This document shows, piece after piece, positions 1-5,226 of a DNA stretch of 5,226 bases. The first letter of the stretch is position 1; the number at the start of each line of letters is the position of its first letter. Source of the stretch: an uncultured Armatimonadota bacterium (GTDB taxonomy: Bacteria > Armatimonadota > Armatimonadia > Armatimonadales > Armatimonadaceae); assembly GCA_903915615.1 (NCBI GenBank), contig CAIWTR010000393.1:1-5226 (forward strand). Reading direction: 5' to 3'. The translations under genes were made by a program, and so were the position numbers. The notes beneath the pieces are model-generated. The model was not told the DNA's origin. It saw only the letters and a list, made by a program, of their open reading frames with translations, and searched no databases.

Positions 1-1544
1 CCAAACTTATTGCGGAGATAAACCAGGTCATCTTTGACGAGTTGATCAACCCGTTTAGGGTCACTGAGGATGCTCTCCAATCGCCCGATTTCCTTCAGAA
101 GCTCCTTGTACTCGTTTTCGATTTTGTCTTGTTCGAGTGCGGTCAGCTGGCGAAGCTGCATGTTCAGGATGGCTTCAGTTTGTGGTCCAGTAAACCCAAA
201 CTTGGACATCAAAGCCGAGCGTGCCTGGTCGGTGTTAGCAGATGCTCGAATTGTGCGGATCACTTCATCAAGGTTGATGACAGCAATCTGCAAGCCTTCG
301 AGGATGTGAGCGCGCTGCTTTGCACGATTGACTTCAAACTTCGTACGCCGGGTGATGATTTCGCGTCGATGGTCGATGTATTCCTGCAACATCCCACGCA
401 GGCCAAGAACCTTTGGCCCTCGACCACGTTCAACCAGGGACAGAAGAATACATCCAAAGTTGAGACGCAGCTGAGTGTGCTTCAGAAGTTGGTTGAGGAT
501 TTTATGTGGTTGAACATCACGCTTGAGCTCAACAACAACCCGCATTTCAGACTTATCTGTGTAGTCGTTGATGCCGGTGATGCCTTCGATTTTTTTGTCG
601 CGGGCCAGCTCACCGATGTGCTCAATCAAGCGGCTTTTGACAACCTGGTAGGGAAGCTCAGTGATGACAATCGCGGTCTTGCCATTCTCCATTGGCTCGA
701 GGTGCGTCTTGGCCTGCATCGTGACCGAACCACGCCCGGTCTCGTATGCGGAAATGATTCCTCGCGTACCGTAGACCATGCCGGATGTCGGGAAGTCAGG
801 CCCCTTGACAAACTGCATCAGATCAGGAACGGTAGCGTTCGAATTGTCAATCAGGTACGTGATGGCATCACAGATCTCACGCAGGTTATGCGGAGGCATA
901 TTTGTCGCCATACCGACGGCAATGCCACTCGAGCCATTACAGATCAGGTTCGGGAATTTTCCGGGGAGAATCGATGGCTCACGACGTTCGTTGTCATAGG
1001 TTGGAACGAAGTCGACCGTGTCCTTTTCGATGTCCTCCATCATTTCCATCGCAAGCGCCGTCAGACGGGCTTCCGTGTACCGCATCGCGGCGGGAGGATC
1101 ATCATCCACCGAACCGAAGTTCCCTTGGCCATCCACCAACGGATAGCGCAACGAGAAGGGCTGCGCCATACGCACCATGGTGCCGTAGAGAGCCTGATCG
1201 CCGTGCGGATGGTAGTTACCCATCGTTTCGCCGACAACCTTCGCAGATTTCAGGTGACGCGAGTTAGGGGACAACCCGAGCTCACGCATCGCATACAAAA
1301 TACGACGCTGTACAGGCTTTAGACCATCGCGAACATCGGGTAATGCACGAGACACAATCGTGGACATCGCGTATCCAAGATATGACTGACGCATCTCTTC
1401 ACTGATGTCAATGGTCGGTCCATCGTATTCAGACAACCCTGAGCTTCCACCGGAAGAAGGAGGTACATTTCCACCACCACCATCACCGCCAGCTACATTG
1501 CCGGGCGGGTTTACAACTTCATCCGAATTTTCAATATCAGCCAT
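1..1544 (-). CDS. gyrA: DNA gyrase subunit A, N-terminal part (3' end outside window)
   Basis: Breakage-reunion subunit of DNA gyrase, which with GyrB introduces negative supercoils using ATP. The minus-strand frame is open from ATG 1544 to the left edge, giving 514 complete codons. Seen in the protein: a Gly/Pro/Ser/Asn-rich extension (about residues 10-36), the N-terminal segment SYLGYAM (54-60), the ALPDVRDGLKPVQRR block (67-81), the DNA-gate region with YHPHGD (111-116), catalytic Arg155-Tyr156 in AAMRYTE, then the tower and start of the coiled coil (to about 510). The C-terminal beta-pinwheel and GyrA box lie outside, so ParC cannot be formally excluded, but QGNFGS and overall similarity favour GyrA. 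The two main quinolone-contact positions are unusual: E. coli Ser83 is Gln117 and Asp87 is Gly121. The start is supported by AAGG five bases upstream; starting later at Met51 would leave almost nothing before the conserved SYLGYAM segment. It is preceded by its own 102-base control region. Confidence 0.93.
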   Translation of the reverse strand, partial: MADIENSDEVVNPPGNVAGGDGGGGNVPPSSGGSSGLSEYDGPTIDISEEMRQSYLGYAMSTIVSRALPDVRDGLKPVQRRILYAMRELGLSPNSRHLKSAKVVGETMGNYHPHGDQALYGTMVRMAQPFSLRYPLVDGQGNFGSVDDDPPAAMRYTEARLTALAMEMMEDIEKDTVDFVPTYDNERREPSILPGKFPNLICNGSSGIAVGMATNMPPHNLREICDAITYLIDNSNATVPDLMQFVKGPDFPTSGMVYGTRGIISAYETGRGSVTMQAKTHLEPMENGKTAIVITELPYQVVKSRLIEHIGELARDKKIEGITGINDYTDKSEMRVVVELKRDVQPHKILNQLLKHTQLRLNFGCILLSLVERGRGPKVLGLRGMLQEYIDHRREIITRRTKFEVNRAKQRAHILEGLQIAVINLDEVIRTIRASANTDQARSALMSKFGFTGPQTEAILNMQLRQLTALEQDKIENEYKELLKEIGRLESILSDPKRVDQLVKDDLVYLRNKF

Positions 1545-1549
1545 ATTTA

Positions 1550-1553
1550 CCTT
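1550..1553 (-). promoter_or_regulatory. Ribosome binding site of gyrA
   Basis: On the minus strand AAGG is followed by five bases (TAAAT) and then ATG. This is a normal Shine-Dalgarno distance. It supports the upstream start that includes the Gly/Pro-rich extension rather than an internal start such as the TTG at codon 37. Confidence 0.7.
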
Positions 1554-1561
1554 GGAAATCC

Positions 1562-1586
1562 GGCATGAAAACCCTGTTTTAATGCC
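1562..1586 (-). promoter_or_regulatory. Hairpin in the gyrA leader
   Basis: An inverted repeat of 25 bases lies 18 bases upstream of the gyrA ATG. Read on the minus strand it is GGCAT, mismatch T, AAAAC, loop AGG, GTTTT, mismatch C, ATGCC: two 5-bp arms with one internal mismatch and a 3-base loop. No T-tract follows on the minus strand, so it does not look like an intrinsic terminator for nudC. If transcription starts from the -10 at 1602-1607, the hairpin lies in the 5' untranslated leader. It could also be a protein-binding dyad. The symmetry is seen directly; a function is inferred. Confidence 0.5.
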
Positions 1587-1601
1587 AGTTTATAGTAGTG
1601 C

Positions 1602-1630
1602 ATTTTATCGTAAATGAGGGTGAATTTCGA
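1602..1630 (-). promoter_or_regulatory. Candidate sigma-70-type promoter for gyrA
   Basis: On the minus strand TCGAAA (1625-1630, 4 of 6 matches to TTGACA) is followed by a 17-base spacer and TAAAAT (1602-1607, 5 of 6 matches to TATAAT). This predicts a start near 1595 and a leader of about 50 bases. A second -10-like hexamer, TATAAA, lies at 1589-1594 but has no acceptable -35 at 16-18 bases. The location between nudC and gyrA and the spacing support the call, although nudC transcripts may also read into gyrA because no terminator is visible between them. Confidence 0.5.
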
Positions 1631-1644
1631 GGGTTGGTGAGGGT
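1616..1644 (-). repeat. Three direct GAGGGT (ACCCTC) repeats upstream of gyrA
   Basis: The hexamer GAGGGT on the plus strand (ACCCTC in the gyrA sense) occurs at 1616-1621, 1629-1634 and 1639-1644, with start-to-start spacings of 13 and 10 bases. The middle copy overlaps the proposed -35 element of gyrA, and the rightmost lies just past the nudC stop codon. The arrangement resembles a small operator with sites on roughly one face of the helix, but hexamers are short and chance is possible. Confidence 0.35.
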
Positions 1645-1646
1645 GG

Positions 1647-2447
1647 TTATGGATAGGATGGGTTGTCAATCCAGTGTTGAATCAGAGTTCTGGACAATGC
1701 AATCGGTGGCGGCAATTCCGGCAGTGCATCCGATGAAAACCAGCGTGCATCCGACAACTCCAGCTCATCACGCTTGATGGCACCAGACACCCAGCGGACA
1801 CGAAATGCGACCATCAGCTGGTGCGGAAACGGCCAGGGCTGCGAGCCGACATAGCGCACATCGGAGACCGTCACACCAACCTCTTCAAGTGCCTCACGAA
1901 CACAGCACTGTTCCAGAGATTCTCCTGGTTCCACAAAGCCTGCGATGACAGAAAAGCGGTTTCCCCAGCCATCCTTCTGCGCAAGAAGGGTTCGGCGGTC
2001 GTCATCCTCAATCAGCACCAGCACCGCGGGCGTAACGAGGGGATACATGACATGGCCACACCCTGAACACTTCCGCCCCGTATCCGATAGCTGTTCCATA
2101 GCACTTGCACAGCGTGAACAGAATCGTGTCGAGTCACGGAATTCGAGTCGCTGGATGGCAAGAATAGATGCTTCGATAACCGCATTATCACCAAGCTGGA
2201 GCATATCCCGCAGACCAAGCCATCCCGGCTCTTCGATCTGATCTGAACTCTCTACGCTACGCGAAACCGCAACGACTGGGATGCCATCTAGTTCACCGAG
2301 CGGTATCGCATCCTGAGCTAACCCAAAACCAAAGGTCTCCACGGGAAACTGGCCATCAGGAATCAAGACGCGGCGGTCATTCACGCCGATCACATAGACT
2401 GTGGCACCCTCGGCAATCTGGCATCCAGCGTTACGCATAAACTCCAT
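1647..2447 (-). CDS. nudC: NAD(H) pyrophosphatase of the Nudix superfamily (NudC-type)
   Basis: Predicted to hydrolyse NADH/NAD+ to NMN(H) and AMP; E. coli NudC also removes NAD caps from RNA 5' ends. The protein is 266 aa, close to E. coli NudC (257 aa). Seen in order: an N-terminal domain (to about 105) with the LGELDGIPV stretch, a zinc ribbon with Cys110, Cys113, Cys127 and Cys130, then the Nudix domain with a complete Nudix box (170-192, GX5EX7REUXEEXGU) carrying the metal-binding REALEEVG. The NADH-pyrophosphatase signature SQPWPFP follows at 202-208. The family pattern ends SQPWPFPxS; here the final Ser is Gln (Gln210). The start at 2447 overlaps the upstream methyltransferase stop by one base (TGATG) and has AGGTG five bases ahead; Met4 is an alternative start with GGAG only three bases upstream. 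The protein is presumably cytosolic, as no signal peptide is seen. No convincing terminator follows before gyrA. Confidence 0.93.
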   Translation of the reverse strand: MEFMRNAGCQIAEGATVYVIGVNDRRVLIPDGQFPVETFGFGLAQDAIPLGELDGIPVVAVSRSVESSDQIEEPGWLGLRDMLQLGDNAVIEASILAIQRLEFRDSTRFCSRCASAMEQLSDTGRKCSGCGHVMYPLVTPAVLVLIEDDDRRTLLAQKDGWGNRFSVIAGFVEPGESLEQCCVREALEEVGVTVSDVRYVGSQPWPFPHQLMVAFRVRWVSGAIKRDELELSDARWFSSDALPELPPPIALSRTLIQHWIDNPSYP

Positions 2448-2457
2448 CAGAACACCT
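2445..2457 (-). promoter_or_regulatory. Coupled stop/start and ribosome binding site of nudC
   Basis: On the minus strand AGGTG (2453-2457) is followed by TTCTG and ATG. The methyltransferase TGA (2447-2449) and the nudC ATG (2445-2447) share one A, giving TGATG, a classic arrangement for translational coupling. This decides the nudC start at 2447 over Met4 and ties expression of the two proteins together. Confidence 0.75.
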
Positions 2458-3307
2458 GCCCACCTTTGAAAGCGAGTAATCCAAACGCGCTATCAATCTG
2501 AACGACTTTTTCAAACCCTGCTTCACTCAGCCGGCGCTTAGTTCCACGCATCATCGTTGAGCCATTTCGTGACTCTGGTGAGCCGATGTAGTGGAACAAC
2601 ACACCCTTGCGCGACAAAAGGCGAAGGAGTTCAGTGTAGAAGGTTTTGCTGTAGAGGTCACCTGCGATTTGAACCGTTGGAGGGTCATGAAAAATGACAT
2701 CGTATGAACCCGATGCCTGACTGGTCACGAAGGAGAGACAGCTCTCATTGACAACGGTGATGTTTGGAGATGTGTAGAGCGGCGCGCTCCACGGGGAGGC
2801 GTGATGCAGATCGCATACAGCAGGATCCACTTCAAGCGTTGTCACCCGTACCGCTCGCTTTGCAGCGCTCAGTGTTACATATCCCAAGCCACACGTCGTG
2901 TCCAAGATACGGCCATAGACACGTGGAACTGCGTTGACCATCGCTAAGCTCGAAGCCCATGGGTCGATGCCTTTGTGGCGATGCATCGGAAATCCGCCAA
3001 CCATGAGGGCCGGCGTACCTGTTTCCGTGGCGTACAGCCCGACCTGAAGCTTTGTGGATGGACTAAAGGAGACCTGCTTATGCCAACCATCCCCATCGTA
3101 GAGGAAGTAGCCGTGCGCCGGCCTTGCCATACGTTCCAAGTCCTCGAGACTCACGCTAACATCTGCATCTTGCAGGTAGCATCCGGTTTCGAGAATGTCG
3201 ACAGCTGCAGTTGCGCCATCGGGACCTATCAGTCGCTCAATCACCGTTTCGCCGGTCAGGATTGCGGCCAGAATCCGCTGGCAGTCATAGCCAGTTAGAA
3301 ATGTCAT
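2447..3307 (-). CDS. Class I SAM-dependent methyltransferase, archaeal-type (COG2521-like)
   Basis: A 286-aa protein with a Rossmann-fold methyltransferase domain in its C-terminal half. Visible: motif I at about 135-148 (LDTTCGLGYVTLSA), the acidic end of strand 2 at Glu159-Val-Asp161, and a motif IV-like HDPPT at 207-211 followed by AGDLYSKTFYTELLRLL (215-231). The next segment is VLFHYIGSP (236-244), then KRRLSEAGF (257-265). The ordered pattern LDT-CGLGY, HDPP, AGDLYS-FY-EL-R-L, LFHY-G-P matches my recollection of the family catalogued as 'predicted archaeal methyltransferase', whose substrate is unknown. A DPP tetrad core is shared with methyltransferases that act on amino groups of bases or similar planar nitrogens, so an RNA, nucleotide or polyamine-like acceptor is possible but unproven. 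The N-terminal ~125 residues (including GYFLYDGDGWHKQ) are probably a substrate domain. No in-frame alternative start exists upstream, since TAG lies at 3344-3346. No Shine-Dalgarno is visible. It overlaps nudC by one base. Methyltransferase fold: confident; substrate: unknown. Confidence 0.85.
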   Translation of the reverse strand: MTFLTGYDCQRILAAILTGETVIERLIGPDGATAAVDILETGCYLQDADVSVSLEDLERMARPAHGYFLYDGDGWHKQVSFSPSTKLQVGLYATETGTPALMVGGFPMHRHKGIDPWASSLAMVNAVPRVYGRILDTTCGLGYVTLSAAKRAVRVTTLEVDPAVCDLHHASPWSAPLYTSPNITVVNESCLSFVTSQASGSYDVIFHDPPTVQIAGDLYSKTFYTELLRLLSRKGVLFHYIGSPESRNGSTMMRGTKRRLSEAGFEKVVQIDSAFGLLAFKGGQVF

Positions 3308-3313
3308 GTAGTA

Positions 3314-3319
3314 AGTGTA
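3314..3319 (-). promoter_or_regulatory. Candidate -10 element for a leaderless methyltransferase transcript
   Basis: On the minus strand TACACT (4 of 6 to TATAAT, keeping the key T-A-...-T positions) ends six bases before the ATG at 3307, which would put the transcription start at or beside the A of the start codon. No purine-rich ribosome binding site occurs upstream. There is no recognisable -35: at a 17-base spacing the hexamer is GCAGTG, inside the ppdK terminator stem. The alternative is readthrough of the terminator from ppdK. Confidence 0.35.
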
Positions 3320-3324
3320 CAGGT

Positions 3325-3356
3325 AAAAAAAGGGGGCACTGCGCTAGCAGTGCCCC
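3325..3356 (-). terminator. Intrinsic terminator of ppdK
   Basis: On the minus strand a perfect 10-bp GC-rich stem (GGGGCACTGC at 3347-3356 pairing with GCAGTGCCCC at 3333-3342) has a 4-base loop (TAGC). One further C and then seven T residues (3325-3331) follow. This is a textbook rho-independent terminator lying 28 bases past the ppdK stop codon. There is no T-tract on the other side for plus-strand transcription. It should separate ppdK from the methyltransferase-nudC pair. Confidence 0.93.
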
Positions 3357-3364
3357 GGATACCC

Positions 3365-3383
3365 GTCAGATCTGAGATCTGAC
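3365..3383. repeat. 19-bp perfect palindrome after the ppdK stop
   Basis: GTCAGATCT, one central base, AGATCTGAC: a perfect dyad of two 9-base arms, containing two AGATCT palindromes 7 bases apart. It begins one base after the ppdK stop codon. As RNA it could fold into a 7-bp stem with a 5-base loop just ahead of the terminator hairpin, giving two tandem hairpins. It could stabilise the ppdK mRNA 3' end or be a dimer-binding site; neither is shown by the sequence. Confidence 0.75.
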
Positions 3384-3384
3384 T

Positions 3385-5226
3385 TTACTTATCGCTTACG
3401 CCTTTACCAAGCGCTGCCTGCGCGGCTGCAAGACGTGCGATAGGCACACGGTAAGGTGAGCAGCTCACGTAGTTCAAGCCGATGTCGTAGCAGAACTTCA
3501 CGGACGATGGCTCGCCACCATGCTCACCACAAATACCAAGCTTGATATCTGGGCGGACAGTGTGTGCCTTCTGGATCGCAATCTTCATCAACTGACCAAC
3601 ACCATCTTGGTCAATGGACTCAAACGGGTCACCTGGAAGAATCTTCTCAGCAACATATGGCTTGAGGAAGCGGTCAGAGTCATCACGGCTGAAGCCGAAC
3701 GTCATCTGCGTAAGGTCATTTGTACCAAACGAGAAGAAGCTTGCTTCAACAGCGATTTCATCTGCCGTTAGCGCACCACGTGGAACTTCAATCATCGTTC
3801 CGAAGCTGTAGTCCACAGAAACACCTTGTTCGGTAACGACTGCAGCTGCAGTCGCTTCGAGGCGCTGACGAACGAACTTGAGTTCATTGACATGGCCGAC
3901 AAGAGGAATCATGATTTCAGGAACGGCGGAACCGCCGGCCTTGACCACTGCCGATGCGCCTTCAAGGATTGCCCTCGTCTGCATTTCAACAATCTGTGGG
4001 AAGACGATTGAGAGGCGGCAACCACGAAGACCCATCATCGGGTTGATTTCGTGCATTCCCTCAACAACCTTGAGCATCGCTTCCTTTTCAGGATCCGACT
4101 GGCCAAGTGCGTGAAGTGCAGCAACTTCTTCGATGAGCTTTTCGCGGTTAGGCATGAACTCATGAAGTGGGGGATCAATCAGACGAACGGTACATGGACG
4201 ACCACCAAGAACCTCGAAGATTCCCTTAAAGTCTTCCCGTTGGAACTCAAGGAGCTCATCGAGTGCAACTTGACGATCTGCATCGTTGGTTGCAAGAATC
4301 ATCCGCTGTACGACAGGGCGACGCTCACCTTCGAAGAACATGTGCTCTGTGCGGCAGAGGCCGATACCTTCGGCACCCAGCTTGATCGCGAGCTCAGTGT
4401 CCTTAGGCGTATCAGCATTGGTGCGAACACCAAACTTGCCACGGAACTCATCTGCCCAAGACATGTATTCGCCAAAATCACCCGTCATCTTGGCTTCTTC
4501 AACAGGAACCTGACCAGAGATAACTTCTCCGAGTCCGCCGTTCAAGGAGATGAACTCACCTTCTTTGACGACCTGTCCAGTTGCCTTGATCACGAAGTGA
4601 TCGGAGCCAACGCTGATTTCAGAACAACCAGCAACGGTTGGGATACCAAAGCCACGTGCAACGAGTGCAGCATGCGATGTCATTCCACCACGCTCGGTCA
4701 GAACACCCTGAGCGGCAAGCATTCCCTTGAGGTCATCCGGGTTCGTGTCTGCACGAACAAGGATCACACGCTCGCCGGCTCCACCCTTACCAAGCTCAGC
4801 AGCCCGGTCAGATGAGAACACTGCGACACCCGTCGCTGCGCCAGGACCTGCAGGAAGTCCACGTGCAATGACGTTGTACTTTGCATTCGTTGGGATGACA
4901 GGCAGGAGGCACTGGGTCAGCAGGTTAGGATCGACACGTGTGATCGCATCTTCCTTTGTGATGAGGCCTTCCTTGACCTGGTCGACTGCGATACGTACAG
5001 CAGCTGGGCCAGTTCGCTTTCCGGAGCGGCACTGGAGGATGTAGAACTTACCGTGTTCGATTGTGAACTCGATGTCCTGCATGTCCTTGTAGTGCTTTTC
5101 GAGAACATCACAGGTTTCTTCAAACTGCTTGTAGATGACTGGATCCTGCTTTGCAAGCTCGGAGATTGGCATTGGTGTACGTACACCAGCAACAACATCC
5201 TCACCCTGAGCATTCATCAGGTACTC
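3385..5226 (-). CDS. ppdK: Pyruvate phosphate dikinase, C-terminal part (5' end outside window)
   Basis: Interconverts ATP + pyruvate + Pi and AMP + PEP + PPi, a cytosolic enzyme of glycolysis or gluconeogenesis at the PEP node. The frame is open from the right edge (Glu-Tyr-Leu precede the first Met at 5217), so this Met is internal and not a start; 613 codons are present of a protein usually near 870-900 aa. Residue numbers here count from that Met. Seen: the end of the ATP-grasp domain (DIEFTIEHGKFYILQCRSGKRT, 48-69), then the phosphohistidine domain with TERGGMTSHAALVARG and the swivelling catalytic His182. The PEP/pyruvate barrel follows with GLCRTEHMFF (286-295), RLIDPPLHEF (345-354), MIEVPRGAL (475-483) and FFSFGTNDLTQ (494-504). 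The catalytic Cys563 sits in GICGEHGG (561-568). All core catalytic residues visible in this part are intact, and the C-terminal length after His182 (428 aa) is as expected for the family. The gene is followed by a strong terminator. Confidence 0.96.
   Translation of the reverse strand, partial: EYLMNAQGEDVVAGVRTPMPISELAKQDPVIYKQFEETCDVLEKHYKDMQDIEFTIEHGKFYILQCRSGKRTGPAAVRIAVDQVKEGLITKEDAITRVDPNLLTQCLLPVIPTNAKYNVIARGLPAGPGAATGVAVFSSDRAAELGKGGAGERVILVRADTNPDDLKGMLAAQGVLTERGGMTSHAALVARGFGIPTVAGCSEISVGSDHFVIKATGQVVKEGEFISLNGGLGEVISGQVPVEEAKMTGDFGEYMSWADEFRGKFGVRTNADTPKDTELAIKLGAEGIGLCRTEHMFFEGERRPVVQRMILATNDADRQVALDELLEFQREDFKGIFEVLGGRPCTVRLIDPPLHEFMPNREKLIEEVAALHALGQSDPEKEAMLKVVEGMHEINPMMGLRGCRLSIVFPQIVEMQTRAILEGASAVVKAGGSAVPEIMIPLVGHVNELKFVRQRLEATAAAVVTEQGVSVDYSFGTMIEVPRGALTADEIAVEASFFSFGTNDLTQMTFGFSRDDSDRFLKPYVAEKILPGDPFESIDQDGVGQLMKIAIQKAHTVRPDIKLGICGEHGGEPSSVKFCYDIGLNYVSCSPYRVPIARLAAAQAALGKGVSDK

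Noticed and set aside
42..1322. A 426-codon plus-strand reading frame opposite gyrA
   Set aside because: It is fully antisense to a clearly conserved gyrA frame, has no recognisable domain and is low in plausible protein features. Long antisense frames arise easily opposite a conserved gene with biased third positions.
1562..1586. The gyrA leader hairpin as a terminator for nudC
   Set aside because: No run of T follows the hairpin on the minus strand (the next bases are GGATTTCC), and the stem is AT-rich in its inner half.
1589..1594. TATAAA as the main -10 of gyrA
   Set aside because: It matches well as a hexamer, but there is no -35 at 16-18 bases (TCATTT at 17). The TCGAAA-17-TAAAAT pair is the better candidate, although a second start here cannot be excluded.
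1405..1617. Plus-strand frame with a Pro-rich stretch (PPPPSPPATLPGG)
   Set aside because: The Pro run is the antisense reading of the Gly-rich N-terminal extension of GyrA, so it is a by-product of low-complexity coding on the other strand.
4051..4815. A 254-codon plus-strand reading frame opposite ppdK
   Set aside because: It overlaps the intact catalytic core of ppdK on the other strand, has no ribosome site or recognisable motif, and is best explained as a shadow frame.
5215..5217. ATG at 5217 as the start of a short 610-aa ppdK
   Set aside because: The frame stays open to the window edge (Glu-Tyr-Leu precede it), and the protein at this point is already inside the ATP-grasp domain. The true start must lie beyond 5226.

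Overview
This 5.2 kb window is chromosomal housekeeping sequence from a bacterium. All four genes are on the minus strand, so transcription runs from right to left. In transcription order they are: the C-terminal two thirds of pyruvate phosphate dikinase (ppdK, 5' end beyond the right edge); a class I SAM-dependent methyltransferase resembling the family catalogued as 'predicted archaeal methyltransferase'; a NudC-type NAD(H) pyrophosphatase of the Nudix superfamily; and the N-terminal ~514 codons of DNA gyrase subunit A (gyrA, 3' end beyond the left edge). No mobile element, CRISPR array, tRNA or rRNA is visible. The long plus-strand reading frames are antisense shadows of these genes.

Layout. 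ppdK ends at 3385 and is followed by a 19-bp palindrome and then a strong intrinsic terminator (3325-3356). The methyltransferase starts only 18 bases beyond the terminator T-tract. It has no Shine-Dalgarno sequence, but a -10-like hexamer lies 6 bases before its ATG, suggesting a leaderless transcript. Its stop codon overlaps the nudC start codon (TGATG), so these two genes form a tightly coupled pair. A 102-base gap then separates nudC from gyrA. It holds three GAGGGT repeats, a promoter-like sequence, a 25-base hairpin and a clear ribosome binding site, which together look like a dedicated gyrA control region.

Organism. By eye, base composition is moderate (low-to-mid 50s % GC). The GyrA wording (SYLGYAMSTIVSRALPDVRDGLKPVQRRI and DDDPPAAMRYTEARL, with Gln and Gly at the two quinolone-contact positions) is not proteobacterial or classical Firmicute. 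With an archaeal-type methyltransferase in a bacterial setting, this suggests a deep-branching bacterial phylum such as Armatimonadota or the Chloroflexota neighbourhood. That placement is an inference from remembered motif style and is weak.

How the genes may work together. PpdK interconverts PEP and pyruvate with ATP/AMP/PPi chemistry. NudC cleaves NAD(H) and, in E. coli, removes NAD caps from RNA. GyrA introduces negative supercoils. No single pathway joins all four. The most interesting linkage is the translationally coupled methyltransferase-NudC pair, which could reflect an uncharacterised nucleotide or RNA modification function.
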